DNA of 64,000 nt from Rubrivivax gelatinosus (GTDB lineage Bacteria > Pseudomonadota > Gammaproteobacteria > Burkholderiales > Burkholderiaceae_C), in NCBI RefSeq assembly GCF_004340905.1, contig NZ_SLXD01000001.1, positions 434,001-498,000 on the forward strand, written 5' to 3'. The notes beneath the pieces were generated by a model, which did not search any database, was not told the origin of the DNA, and saw only the letters and a list, made by a program, of their open reading frames with translations. This document shows, piece after piece, positions 18,492-27,390 of this stretch (its first letter is position 1; the number at the start of each line of letters is the position of its first letter). The position numbers were made by a program, and so were the translations under genes.

Positions 18492-19219
18492 CGTGTGCCT
18501 CCGACCGGCGTCGCCGGGCCCGGGCGCGAACGGTCCATCAGCAGGCCGATGGCCACCGCGGCGGCGATCGCGACGACGATGTTCAGCCTGAGCGGCAAGG
18601 CGTAGGCCGCCACCGCGGCGCAGCCGGCGACGGCCGCGGAGACCAGCGACGAGCGGCTGCCCAGCAGCGAGCAGGCCAGGCCGATCAGCGCCAGCGTGCC
18701 GGCGAAACCGATGCCCCACTCGGTCGGGATCACGTCGGCCAGGGCGATGCCGACCAGCGACGGGATCTGCCAGGCGAACCAGTTGGACACCGCACCGCCC
18801 CAGAAGTACGGCTTCTGCTCGGGCGCGGGCACCGGCTCGGGAAAGCGGCGCATGAACAGGATGTAGTTCAGGTCGCCGCTGAAGAAGGCCATGCGCGTGC
18901 GCTCGGCGCGCGGGTAGGCGGCGAAGTAGGGCCGCCACTGGGCGCTGAAGATGACGAAACGCAGATTGACGCAGAAGGCCGTGGCCCAGACCACCCAGAT
19001 CGGCGCGCCGGCGGCGATCAGCGGCAGCGCGGCGAGCTGCGCCGAGCCGGCGTAGACGAACAGTGTCATCGCCACCGCCGCCGGCACCGACAGGCCGGCC
19101 TTGATCATCGCGACGCCGGTGATCAGGCCCCAGGCGCCGATGCCGGGCAGGATGCCGGCGATCTCGCGGGCGCCACGGCGGAACTCGGGGTGGCGCCAGC
19201 CGAACATCCCATCAGACAT
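18488..19219 (-). CDS. azlC: Branched-chain amino acid exporter large subunit AzlC
   Basis: This is a 243-residue polytopic membrane protein of the AzlC/YgaZ family. It shows the family patterns GAWGLITGVAMIKAGLS, VYAGSAQLAALPLI and NLRFVIFSAQW early, then SNWFAWQIPSLVGI and GFAGTLALIGLACSLL. The start is ATG at 19219. It is coupled to azlD by a 4-base overlap. The substrate is assigned by family only. Confidence 0.9.
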   Translation of the reverse strand: MSDGMFGWRHPEFRRGAREIAGILPGIGAWGLITGVAMIKAGLSVPAAVAMTLFVYAGSAQLAALPLIAAGAPIWVVWATAFCVNLRFVIFSAQWRPYFAAYPRAERTRMAFFSGDLNYILFMRRFPEPVPAPEQKPYFWGGAVSNWFAWQIPSLVGIALADVIPTEWGIGFAGTLALIGLACSLLGSRSSLVSAAVAGCAAVAAYALPLRLNIVVAIAAAVAIGLLMDRSRPGPATPVGGTR

Positions 19220-19264
19220 TCGGTGGATTGTCCCATCGGCCCGCCCCGGCCGCCCGCGCGGGGT

Positions 19265-19993
19265 CTAGCGGCGGCGCACCGAGCCGCTGCCGAGCACGCT
19301 GACCGCCGGGGTCGCGGCGCCGCCGTGGCGAACGTCGCCGGAGCCGACGATGGACACCGACAGGCTCGCGTCGGCGGTGACATCGGCGTCGCCGCTGCCG
19401 GCGATCGACACGGTGGCGCTGTCGGCGCGCAGCGAGGCGAGGTCGGCATCGCCGCTGCCGGCGATCTTCAGCGACAGCTGGCCGGCGCGGCCATCGGCGG
19501 CGACGTCGCCGCTGCCGGCGATCGACACCGCCAGCGCGCCGGCGTCGAGCGCGCGCAGCTTGACGTCGCCCGAACCGGCCACCGCGACGGCGAGCGACGG
19601 CGTCTTCAGGCCCTCGACGACGGCGTCTCCCGAGCCCTTGACCGCCAGCCGCGTGAGCTGCACGGCTTCGACCGTGACGCGGATCGGGCGCGACCACGAG
19701 AAGCCGCGATCCTCGCGCAGTCGCACGACCAGCGTGCGCACGCCGCGGCGCTCCTCGACCAGGGTCTCGACACGCGCCTGGTCGGCGGCGTCGGTCTCGA
19801 CCTGCACCGACTCCCGGCCGGTGGCGCGCACGACGAGGTCGACCGGGCCTTCCAGCTCGATCGCCGAGAACCCGGTAGCACTGCGCGCCTGGCTGGCGGT
19901 GGCCGCCTGCGCGGGCGTGGCGGCAAAGGCGGTGAACGCGGCGAAGACGGCGGACATCGCGGCGACGGCGGCAGTGGAAATCAGGCGGTTCAT
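19265..19993 (-). CDS. Secreted GIN-domain (DUF2807-like) repeat protein
   Basis: This is a 242-residue exported protein with a signal peptide (about 1-31, ending TPAQAA). From about residue 110 it contains a run of short repeats with the core GSGD, for example VAGSGDVKL, IAGSGDVAADG, IAGSGDADLAS and IVGSGDVRHG. This is typical of the putative auto-transporter adhesin head GIN domain, a right-handed beta-helix. The ATG at 19993 is preceded by GGAG and begins a clean signal peptide. The function of such domains is unknown; a periplasmic or surface structural or sensing role is a guess. It is a single gene between azlC and a small lipoprotein gene. Confidence 0.8.
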   Translation of the reverse strand: MNRLISTAAVAAMSAVFAAFTAFAATPAQAATASQARSATGFSAIELEGPVDLVVRATGRESVQVETDAADQARVETLVEERRGVRTLVVRLREDRGFSWSRPIRVTVEAVQLTRLAVKGSGDAVVEGLKTPSLAVAVAGSGDVKLRALDAGALAVSIAGSGDVAADGRAGQLSLKIAGSGDADLASLRADSATVSIAGSGDADVTADASLSVSIVGSGDVRHGGAATPAVSVLGSGSVRRR

Positions 19994-20088
19994 CGTGGGC
20001 TCCGGGTGCATGGAGCGCACTGTGCCGGCCAGCGCCGCATGCCGCGACAGCGGCGCGACGAAACGCAGCCGGCGCCGACGAAGCGTCG

Positions 20089-20466
20089 TCAGGAGCGCTT
20101 CTTGCGGCCGGCGTCGGCCGCCGGCTCCTCGTCCTTGGCATCCTCGGTCGCCGCGTCCTTGGCGACCGCGGTGCCGCCGCCCTGCGGCGGCACGACCTCG
20201 AGGTTGTTCTCGCGCATGTAGTCGTTCATCTCCTTCCAGCCCGCGAACACGGCGGCCTTGTCGGCCTTCTTGTTCATGCCGAAGCAGTCCTCGATCGCGC
20301 GGCCGGCGTGGCGGCAGGCGGCACCGATGGCGCGGCCGTCGGCGTCCTTCTTCGCGGCGACGGCGGTGGCCGACTCGATGCCGAGCTGGTCACAGCCGGC
20401 GATCGCCAGCGGCAGCACGACGGCCGCCGCGACACGGAGCGGGGAACGGAGGCGAAGCATCTTCAC
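20089..20466 (-). CDS. Small putative lipoprotein of unknown function
   Basis: This is a 125-residue protein with a signal sequence and the lipobox LAIAGC, placing it in a membrane facing the periplasm. Mature residues include two cysteines (CRHAG, CFGMNKK) that could pair, then FAGWKEMNDYMRENNLEV, a conserved-looking helix. The C terminus is a charged, low-complexity tail rich in Ala, Asp, Glu and Lys. The start may be ATG 20466 or 20460. It is 43 bases downstream of fmt on the same strand. I do not recognise a characterised family. Confidence 0.65.
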   Translation of the reverse strand: MKMLRLRSPLRVAAAVVLPLAIAGCDQLGIESATAVAAKKDADGRAIGAACRHAGRAIEDCFGMNKKADKAAVFAGWKEMNDYMRENNLEVVPPQGGGTAVAKDAATEDAKDEEPAADAGRKKRS

Positions 20467-20509
20467 CCCCGGAATATCGGCCGCCGCGGCGGCGGCTTGA
20501 GCGCCGGGT

Positions 20510-21460
20510 TCAGGCCAGGCGCACGCCCGGCGCGACCGGCCGACCCTTCAGGAACTCGCCCGCCGGCACGCGCCGCCCGCCGGTGCGCTGCAGCTCGCGC
20601 AGTTCCAGCGCGCCCTCGCCGCAGGCGACGACGAGACCGCCCTCGCCCGCCGCGAGCACCGTGCCGGGCTCGCCGGCGCCGGCCACGAGCGCGGCGCGCC
20701 AGAGCTTGAACGCCTCGCCGTCGAGCGTGAAGCTGCAGCCGGGGAAGGGGTCGAAGGCGCGCACACGGCGTTCGATGACCGCCGCCGGCAGCGTCCAGTC
20801 GACGGCGCCTTCGGCCTTCTCGATCTTGGCGGCATAGTTGGCGCCTGCTTCGGGCTGGGGCGTGGGCGTCAGCGTGTCGAGCCGGCCGAGTGCGTCGACG
20901 ACGAGGCGCGCGCCCAGCGCCGCCAGCTTGTCGTGCAGCGTCGCCGTCGTGTCGTCGGCGGCGATCGCCAGCGACTCCTTCAGCAGCATCGGCCCGGTGT
21001 CCAGGCCGGCGTCCATCTGCATGATCGTGATGCCGGTCTCGGCGTCACCGGCCTCGATCGCGCGGTGGATCGGCGCCGCGCCGCGCCAGCGCGGCAGCAG
21101 CGAGCCGTGGATGTTGATGCAGCCCAGCCGCGGCAGGTCCAGCACCCACTGCGGCAGGATCAGGCCGTAGGCGGCGACGACGAGCACGTCGGGCGCCGCC
21201 TGCTGCAGCGCCGCGCGGCCGGCCGCCGCCTCGTCGGGGTACTTGCCGTCCAGGCGCAGGCTGCGCGGCTGCGCCACCGGCAGGCCGTGCGCCAGCGCGC
21301 ACTGCTTGACCGGCGAGGCCTGCAGCTTCATGCCGCGGCCGGCCGGGCGATCGGGCTGGGTCAGCACCAGCGGCACGTCGATGCCGGCGGCGAGCATCGC
21401 GTCGAGCGCGACGCGCGCGAACTCGGGTGTACCGGCGAAGGCCGCGCGCAAACGGCTCAT
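20510..21460 (-). CDS. fmt: Methionyl-tRNA formyltransferase
   Basis: It formylates Met-tRNAi to initiate translation. The 316-residue protein has FAGTPEFA at the N terminus, [12 protein letters not shown], and the folate-binding/catalytic [18 protein letters not shown], followed by the C-terminal tRNA-binding OB domain (about 210-316). The start ATG overlaps the def stop (ATGA). It is paired with def, the enzyme that removes the formyl group. Confidence 0.97.
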   Translation of the reverse strand: MSRLRAAFAGTPEFARVALDAMLAAGIDVPLVLTQPDRPAGRGMKLQASPVKQCALAHGLPVAQPRSLRLDGKYPDEAAAGRAALQQAAPDVLVVAAYGLILPQWVLDLPRLGCINIHGSLLPRWRGAAPIHRAIEAGDAETGITIMQMDAGLDTGPMLLKESLAIAADDTTATLHDKLAALGARLVVDALGRLDTLTPTPQPEAGANYAAKIEKAEGAVDWTLPAAVIERRVRAFDPFPGCSFTLDGEAFKLWRAALVAGAGEPGTVLAAGEGGLVVACGEGALELRELQRTGGRRVPAGEFLKGRPVAPGVRLA

Positions 21461-21975
21461 GCGACGCCGCGCGCTTCTTCGCGGGCGCGCTTGGCCATCT
21501 TGATCTTGATGCGCTCGCGCTTGAGCAAGCTGAGGTACTCGACGAACACCTTGCCGTCGAGGTGGTCGATCTCGTGCTGGGCGCAGACCGCGGCCAGGCC
21601 CTCGAGCGCGATCTCGAACTCGGCGCCGTCACGGTCGAGCGCACGCACCGTCACGCGGGCGTTGCGCGTCACCTTGTCCCAGACCTGCGGCACCGACAGG
21701 CAGCCCTCTTCCCAGATCACCAGCTCCTCGCTGCGGGCGACGATCTGCGGGTTGATGAAGACCATCGGCTGGTCGTGCTCGGGCGAGGTGTCCATCACGA
21801 ACAGGCGCTCGTGCACGTCGACCTGGGTCGCGGCCAGGCCGACGCCTTCGGATTCGTACATCGTCTCGAGCATGTCGGCGACGAGCTGCTTGATGCGCGC
21901 GTCGACGGCTTCGACCGGCTTGGCGAGCTTGTGCAGCCGGGGATCGGGATAACGCAGGATGGGGAGTTGGGCCAT
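21457..21975 (-). CDS. def: Peptide deformylase
   Basis: This metalloenzyme removes the N-formyl group from new proteins. The 172-residue protein has all three motifs: [16 protein letters not shown] with the metal-binding cysteine, and QHEIDHLDG with the catalytic glutamate and two metal histidines. The ATG at 21975 is the conserved start ([14 protein letters not shown]). It is the first gene of def-fmt and diverges from the LysM gene. Confidence 0.97.
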   Translation of the reverse strand: MAQLPILRYPDPRLHKLAKPVEAVDARIKQLVADMLETMYESEGVGLAATQVDVHERLFVMDTSPEHDQPMVFINPQIVARSEELVIWEEGCLSVPQVWDKVTRNARVTVRALDRDGAEFEIALEGLAAVCAQHEIDHLDGKVFVEYLSLLKRERIKIKMAKRAREEARGVA

Positions 21976-22090
21976 GGTGCGGCGGCGAAGGGCGCCCGGT
22001 CGTCGGAGCCGGGCCACGTCGCGGCGCCCGGCAGCGTGAACGGCTGCACGCGGGCGCGGCGGCAACGACGAAATCGTTTCGACAGCAAGG

Positions 22091-22119
22091 GTTTACGGGC
22101 AGAATCTGCCAATTCAAGT
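22091..22119 (-). promoter_or_regulatory. Putative def promoter with internal palindrome
   Basis: On the minus strand TTGAAT is followed after 16 bases by TAAACC, a plausible -35/-10 pair for def-fmt. Between them sits a perfect palindrome, GGCAGA-A-TCTGCC (22098-22110), which could bind a repressor. The region also carries the divergent LysM promoter, which I could not place. Confidence 0.45.
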
Positions 22120-22194
22120 GAGCAGTTCGCGCCCGCAGCCTTTGCGAATTGTCGCACCGCCGCGCGACGCCCCTTGCGAGGAGAGCCAAGACCC

Positions 22195-23373
22195 ATGAGC
22201 CGCCCAAGGCCGATGAAGATCACGCGCTGGGGTGCCGTCGCCGCGCAGGCCGCCATGGCCGCCGCCGTCGCCGCCGCGCTGCCCGCCCTGGCCGCGCCGA
22301 ACTACCCGGTGACGCCCACGCAACGCGACACCGCGCGCCAGGTCGCCCAGGCCGGCGTGCCGCTGTCCGAACTGGCGCCCGACGCGCCCGAGTCACACGT
22401 CGTCAAGCGCGGCGACACGCTCTGGGACATCTCCAGTCTGTTCCTGAAGAGCCCCTGGCGCTGGCCCGAGCTGTGGGGCATGAACCTCGAGCAGATCCGC
22501 AACCCGCACCTGATCTTCCCCGGCCAGGTGCTGGTGCTGGTCAAGCGCGACGGCCGCGCGACGCTGCAGGTGGGCCAGTCGCTGAGCGCCGACCCGCCGA
22601 CCGAAAGGCTGTCGCCGCGCGTGCGCGCCGAACTGCTCGAGAACGGCGCGATCGCGGCCATCCCGCTGCACCTGATCGGCCCCTTCCTCAACGAGGCGGT
22701 GGTCTTCGAGACCAACGAGCTCGAGCTCGCGCCGCGCATCGTGGCGACGCAGGAAGGCCGGGTGCTGCTGTCGCGCGGCGAGACCGCCTACGTGCTCGGC
22801 GACCTGGGCGGCGCGCGCGAGTTCCGCGTCTTCCGCCAGCCGCAGCCGGTGCGCGACCCCGAGACACGTGAGGTCCTCGGCTACGAGGCGCGCTACGTCG
22901 GCACCGCCGACTACGTGCGCCCCGGCGAGGAGCGCCTGGGCGCCGACGGCAAGCCGCGCATCGTGCCGGCGTCCTTCGTCGTCAGCTCGATCCGGATGGA
23001 AGCCGGCGTCGGCGACCGGCTCTCGCCGGTGCCGCAGCGTGAACTCACGGCCTACGCGCCGCATGCACCGGCCGCGCCGATCGAAGGCCGCATCGCCTCC
23101 ATCTACGGCGAAGCGTTGTCGGCCGGACAGAACCAGATCGTCGCGCTGAACAAGGGCCGCCGCGACGGCCTCGAGCGTGGCCACGTGCTCGCGCTCTGGC
23201 GCGCCGGGCGTGCCGACTTCGACACCACCAGCGGCAAGAAGACGCCGATCCAGCTGCCCGACGAGCGCCACGGCCTGCTCTTCGTCTTCAGCGTCTTCGA
23301 GCGCGTGTCCTACGCCTTGATCGTCAACGTCAAGGACCCCGTCACCCCGGGCGACCGCTTCACGGGCCCCTGA
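22195..23373 (+). CDS. Secreted LysM-domain protein
   Basis: This is a 392-residue periplasmic protein with a signal peptide (about 1-34) and one LysM domain near residues 62-115 (HVVKRGDTLWDISSLFL, then NPHLIFPGQVLVLV) for binding peptidoglycan. The remaining 270 residues are mainly beta-strand, with an N-terminal half resembling other LysM proteins found between def and dprA in Burkholderiales. Function is unproven; a link to cell-wall maintenance is inferred. The ATG at 22195 has GGAGAG upstream and starts the signal peptide. The much longer open frame to the left is not coding. dprA follows after 22 bases. Confidence 0.85.
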   Translation: MSRPRPMKITRWGAVAAQAAMAAAVAAALPALAAPNYPVTPTQRDTARQVAQAGVPLSELAPDAPESHVVKRGDTLWDISSLFLKSPWRWPELWGMNLEQIRNPHLIFPGQVLVLVKRDGRATLQVGQSLSADPPTERLSPRVRAELLENGAIAAIPLHLIGPFLNEAVVFETNELELAPRIVATQEGRVLLSRGETAYVLGDLGGAREFRVFRQPQPVRDPETREVLGYEARYVGTADYVRPGEERLGADGKPRIVPASFVVSSIRMEAGVGDRLSPVPQRELTAYAPHAPAAPIEGRIASIYGEALSAGQNQIVALNKGRRDGLERGHVLALWRAGRADFDTTSGKKTPIQLPDERHGLLFVFSVFERVSYALIVNVKDPVTPGDRFTGP

Positions 23374-23395
23374 GGCCGCCGATCCGCAGAGCGCG

Positions 23396-24496
23396 ATGGC
23401 GTGCCCGGACGACTTCGACGCCTGGTTCCGGCTGCTGCAGACGCCGGGGCTGGGGCGCGAGGGGGCCAGGCGGCTGCTGGCGGCGTTCGGCGGCCCCGAG
23501 GCCGCGCTGGCCGCCGCGCCGCAGGCGCTGAGCGACCTGGGCGGCCCGGCACTGGCTGCCACGATGGCGCGGCCGGCACCCGAATGCGACACGCGGCTTG
23601 CCGCCGCGCAGGCCTGGCTGGCCGGCGGCGAAGACCGCCACGTGCTCACGCTCGGCGACCCGCTGTATCCGCCGCTGCTGCTGCAGACCGCCGACCCGCC
23701 GCTGCTGCTGTACCTGCAAGGCCGGCCGGAGCTGCTGAGCGCCGAGTCGGTGGCCATCGTCGGCAGCCGCGAGGCGACGCCGCAGGGCCTGGCCAACGCG
23801 CGCGAGTTCGCCCGCGCGCTGGCCGAGGCCGGCCTGGCGATCGTCTCGGGCCTGGCCGCCGGCATCGACGGCGCGGCGCATGAGGGTGCACTCGCCGCCG
23901 GCGGCACGACGATCGCCGTCGTCGGCACCGGGCCCGACCGGGTCTACCCGGCGCGCCACCGGGCGCTGGCGCGGCGCATCGCCGAGACCGGCGCGATCGT
24001 CAGCGAATACGACCCCGGCACACCGGTGCTGCCGGAGCACTTTCCGCAGCGCAACCGCATCATCGCGGCGCTGACGCGCGGCACGCTGGTCGTCGAGGCC
24101 GCACCTCGCTCGGGTTCGCTGATCACCGCCCGGCTCGCCGCCGAAGCCGGACGCGAGGTGTTCGCGCTGCCAGGCTCGATCCACTCGCCGCAGTCACGCG
24201 GCTGCCACGCGCTGATCCGGCAAGGCGCGCTGCTCGTCGAAAGTGCCGGCGAGGTGCTGGAAACGCTGCGCGGCATGCACGCGGCCGTGCCGGCGGCGCC
24301 CGCGCCACCCGACCCCGACGAACCGTGCGACCCGGTGCTGGAGGCTCTCGGCCACGACCCGGCGACGCTGGACGCGCTGCTGGCGCGCACCGGCTGGCCG
24401 AGCGCCGAACTGAGCGCACGCCTGCTCGAACTGGAACTCGACGGACGGGTCGCGCGCCTGCCCGGCGGACTTTTCCAACGCCGCAGCGCAGGCTGA
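23396..24496 (+). CDS. dprA: DNA-processing protein DprA (Smf)
   Basis: It binds incoming single-stranded DNA during natural transformation and loads RecA. The 366-residue protein has an N-terminal SAM-like region (about 1-75), the Rossmann-like DprA core (VAIVGSREATPQGL, SGLAAGIDGAAHEG, PQRNRIIAALT, about 95-290) and a C-terminal winged-helix DML1-like domain (about 305-366). The start is ATG at 23396, 22 bases after the LysM gene. The order LysM-dprA-smg is conserved in Burkholderiales. Confidence 0.95.
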   Translation: MACPDDFDAWFRLLQTPGLGREGARRLLAAFGGPEAALAAAPQALSDLGGPALAATMARPAPECDTRLAAAQAWLAGGEDRHVLTLGDPLYPPLLLQTADPPLLLYLQGRPELLSAESVAIVGSREATPQGLANAREFARALAEAGLAIVSGLAAGIDGAAHEGALAAGGTTIAVVGTGPDRVYPARHRALARRIAETGAIVSEYDPGTPVLPEHFPQRNRIIAALTRGTLVVEAAPRSGSLITARLAAEAGREVFALPGSIHSPQSRGCHALIRQGALLVESAGEVLETLRGMHAAVPAAPAPPDPDEPCDPVLEALGHDPATLDALLARTGWPSAELSARLLELELDGRVARLPGGLFQRRSAG

Positions 24497-24530
24497 AAAC
24501 AGCCCCCCGGCACCCGCCGCCCCCCTGGGT

Positions 24531-24536
24531 TATAGT
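24531..24536 (+). promoter_or_regulatory. -10 element right before smg (possible leaderless start)
   Basis: TATAGT ends only 6 bases before the smg ATG at 24543. A transcript starting at the usual distance would begin on or next to the A of the start codon. No convincing -35 box or ribosome-binding site is visible. Confidence 0.4.
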
Positions 24537-24542
24537 GGTTCC

Positions 24543-24995
24543 ATGTTCGACGTCCTCGTGTACCTCTACGAGAACTACTGGCGGCCGGACGCCTGTCCTG
24601 ACCCCCAGCAGCTCCAGCGCAAGCTGTCGGCCGTCGGATTCGAGTCCGACGAGATCCAGGAAGCGCTGCGCTGGCTCGAGGGCCTGGCGAGCAGCGCCGA
24701 CTCCTGCGTCGGCAGCACGATGTCCGGCAGCCTGCGGGTCTACACCGAGTCCGAGCGCGACCTGCTCGGCGAGGAGTCCATCGGCTTCATCTGCTTCCTC
24801 GAATCCGCGGGCGTGCTGCCGGCACCGATGCGCGAGATGGTCATCGACCGCGCCACCGCGGTCGGCAACGGCCCGATCGACCTGGAGGACCTGAAGATCA
24901 TCGTGCTGATGGTCTTCTGGAGCCTTGGCGAGGAGCCCGACGCGCTGATCCTCGACGAACTCTTCGTCGCCGCCGAGGACCGGCTGATCCACTGA
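24543..24995 (+). CDS. smg: Smg protein (DUF494 family)
   Basis: This is a 150-residue acidic protein of the DUF494/Smg family, named for its place downstream of smf (dprA). It contains the family's start MFDVLVYLYENYW and internal blocks LQRKLSAVGFESDEIQEAL and PIDLEDLKIIVLMVFW. Its molecular function is unknown. It follows dprA by 46 bases. A -10-like box directly upstream and the lack of a clear Shine-Dalgarno suggest its own leaderless transcript. It converges with the DUF1631 gene. Confidence 0.92.
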   Translation: MFDVLVYLYENYWRPDACPDPQQLQRKLSAVGFESDEIQEALRWLEGLASSADSCVGSTMSGSLRVYTESERDLLGEESIGFICFLESAGVLPAPMREMVIDRATAVGNGPIDLEDLKIIVLMVFWSLGEEPDALILDELFVAAEDRLIH

Positions 24996-24996
24996 A

Positions 24997-25011
24997 CGGC
25001 GCCCGGCGCCG
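24997..25011. terminator. Short GC-rich inverted repeat between convergent smg and DUF1631 genes
   Basis: CGGCGCC (24997-25003) and GGCGCCG (25005-25011) are arranged as an inverted repeat with almost no loop, so only about 5 pairs could form. It is the sole structure in the 24-base space between the two convergent genes. Weak evidence for a terminator. Confidence 0.25.
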
Positions 25012-25019
25012 GCCGCCCC

Positions 25020-27341
25020 TTAGCTGAGCAGGCGCGACGCGTCGACGTCGAGCTTGGCCAGCGCGCTGCGCGTGGCGCGCACCGTCAGCGCCTCGTCCTG
25101 CGCCGGCAGCAGCAGCCCGGCCTGCAGGTACGACGCCAGACGCTGCTGCTGGAACAGCACGCAGCGGCCCTGCGAGGTGACGAACAGCGACAGCTGCCGG
25201 CGCATGCCCTGCCAGGCCAGCTGCACCGCCTCGTGGCGCTCGCGGTACTCGAGCATGAACCAGCTGCCGACCTGCAGCTCGCGTGCCCAGGCCAGCATCG
25301 CCGGCGACGGCATCGAACCGCCGTCGAGCACGACCTCGAGGTCCGAGCTCTGGTGGCCCGAGAGATCCAGCACCATCGACTCGTCGATGCGCACGTCCTC
25401 GGCGTCGGGCAGCAGCTCCTCCAGCGTCTCCAGGCGGTCCATCAGCTCGCGCAGGCGGTCGTCGGGTATGGCCGCGGTCTTGGCGGTGAAGGCCGCCGCC
25501 AGCGAGTTGTTGAGCTGCTGGATCTGTTCGTCCTGACGCTCGGCGTCCATGCCGGCCGAGGCCATGCCCTCGCGCAGCGACTTCAGCAGCGGCGGCAGGC
25601 GGCGGATGACCTCGGCACGCTCCTCGCGCGTGACCTTGGCGCTGGCCGACCAGATCAGGTCGGCCGCGGCGCGTTTCATCGCGCGCGTCTCCTGCCCCTG
25701 GGCGCCGTAACGCACGGCGGTGGTCGCCAGCACGTCGGCCCAGACATGGAACAGGAACTGGCGCACGCCCTCCTGCACCGGCATGTCGTTCAACATGCGG
25801 CGCAGCTCGATCGTGTACTGGATCGCCAGCGTCTCGCGCTGCTCGACCTGCTGCGCCAGCGAGACCCCGCGCCGCGTGGCCTCGTTCTCGTTGCGGAAGT
25901 AGTGCTCGAGGAACTTCTCGAACTCGGTGAGCACGGTCTGGAACACGCGCCGGCCGGTGTCCGGATAGGCCTCGACGACCTGGACGATGCGCTTGATCTC
26001 GCGCTCCAGCGCGTCGCCGACCTTCTGCGCCGCGCTGTCGAAGCCCATCACGCAGGCACCCATGCGGTCGATCAGGCGCCGCGCCGGGTGGTCGACGGTG
26101 GCGAAGAAGTCGGGTTCGGTGACGGCCACGCGCAGCACCGGCATCTGCAGGCGCGCGAACCACACGCGCACCGCCGCCGGGATGCGCTCCTCGGTCAGGA
26201 TGCTCTGGAACAGCAACGCGACGATCTCGATCGTGGCGCGCTCCTCGGGCGTCGCCGCGGCCTTCTTCAGCTGCTGCTTGCGCTGCTGGATGTCCTCCAG
26301 CAGCACCGGCGCGGAGGCCTGTGCCTCGGCACCGGCGGCCGTCGTCGTCAGACGCTGGCGGATGCCGGCCTCGGCGGTGTCGATGGCACGCGCCAGACCG
26401 GGCGACAGGCCCTGCGGCCGCGTCGACTGGCCGAAGGCCGGCACCTGGCGTCCCACCAGCCGGTTGAGCCGGCCGAGCACCGCCTCGGCGTGGTCGCGGC
26501 CGCGCGCCAGCGGCGCGGCGCGCGTCATCAGCCGCGTCTCGTCGCCGACGCCGCGCATCAGCCCGCTGGCCGAGCCGTAGGCCGACGGCGGCCCGGCGAC
26601 CGGCACGTGGCCGAAGCCCGACGACGGAGTGGCATCGCCGCCGCCGCCGGCGTAGCCGCCGCCCGAGGGCAGCGCCGCGGGATGCGCGCGCGAACGCCGG
26701 ATGAACGGCCTCAGGTCGACCTCGGGCAGCACGCCGCGTTCGGCGAGCCAGCGGTTGGTCTCGTGGTAGGCCTCCTCGACGAGCAGCGAGAACTCCTCGT
26801 GCAGCACCGGCTGCAGCTCGCGCCAGGACGCGAGCGTCTGGCCCGACGAGCGCCAGGCCTCGAAGACGATGCGCGCCAGCACGTGCGCGCGCAGCATGTC
26901 GTGGGCATCGAGCTCGGCACGGCCTTCGAGGTGGGCCACGCGCGAACGCAGGTCGGCGAACTCCCAGGACGCGCGGTCCATCATCGCCAGCGCCAGGCGC
27001 GAGGTGACGATCTCGAGCTCGATGGTGTCGTCGTCGACCAGCGTCAGCTGGCCCGGCGACATCGACGGCAGGTCACCCAGCCGGGTGGTGGAGCCGCCGT
27101 GCAGCAGCGCGTGGCGCAGCCCGTTGACGAGGCCGCGGTGCCAGGACTGCGCGCCTGCGTTCAGCCCCTGCATCATGTCGCGCCGGCGCTGGAACGAGGC
27201 GTGTTCGCTGGGCTTCTCGAACAGCGCGCGCGCGCCATCGAGCGCGGCCTGCACGAGCGCCGGCAGGCCCTTCACCAGTTCCTCGGTGTACAGGCGCCGG
27301 GCCTGGCTCGCGAGGTTGGTGTTGGGGGCGCCGGTCGCCAT
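25020..27341 (-). CDS. DUF1631-family protein
   Basis: This is a 773-residue soluble protein of the DUF1631 family, common in Beta- and Gammaproteobacteria and of unknown function. It is mostly helical. Recognisable segments are the N-terminal region to about 200 (FQRRRDMMQGLNAG, LVDDDTIELEIVTSRLA), a variable Gly/Ser/Pro-rich stretch about 225-260, and the large conserved C-terminal part (IPAAVRVWFARLQMPVLRVA, GSWFMLEYRERHEAVQLAW). The last segment resembles a PilZ-like or SH3-like element reported in some relatives, but I cannot confirm c-di-GMP motifs. ATG at 27341. It lies downstream of secF, 49 bases away. Confidence 0.82.
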   Translation of the reverse strand: MATGAPNTNLASQARRLYTEELVKGLPALVQAALDGARALFEKPSEHASFQRRRDMMQGLNAGAQSWHRGLVNGLRHALLHGGSTTRLGDLPSMSPGQLTLVDDDTIELEIVTSRLALAMMDRASWEFADLRSRVAHLEGRAELDAHDMLRAHVLARIVFEAWRSSGQTLASWRELQPVLHEEFSLLVEEAYHETNRWLAERGVLPEVDLRPFIRRSRAHPAALPSGGGYAGGGGDATPSSGFGHVPVAGPPSAYGSASGLMRGVGDETRLMTRAAPLARGRDHAEAVLGRLNRLVGRQVPAFGQSTRPQGLSPGLARAIDTAEAGIRQRLTTTAAGAEAQASAPVLLEDIQQRKQQLKKAAATPEERATIEIVALLFQSILTEERIPAAVRVWFARLQMPVLRVAVTEPDFFATVDHPARRLIDRMGACVMGFDSAAQKVGDALEREIKRIVQVVEAYPDTGRRVFQTVLTEFEKFLEHYFRNENEATRRGVSLAQQVEQRETLAIQYTIELRRMLNDMPVQEGVRQFLFHVWADVLATTAVRYGAQGQETRAMKRAAADLIWSASAKVTREERAEVIRRLPPLLKSLREGMASAGMDAERQDEQIQQLNNSLAAAFTAKTAAIPDDRLRELMDRLETLEELLPDAEDVRIDESMVLDLSGHQSSDLEVVLDGGSMPSPAMLAWARELQVGSWFMLEYRERHEAVQLAWQGMRRQLSLFVTSQGRCVLFQQQRLASYLQAGLLLPAQDEALTVRATRSALAKLDVDASRLLS

Positions 27342-27390
27342 CGGTCGGTCGTCCGTCTTTGCAAGGCCGCGGGCGGCCGTTGCGTCGACT

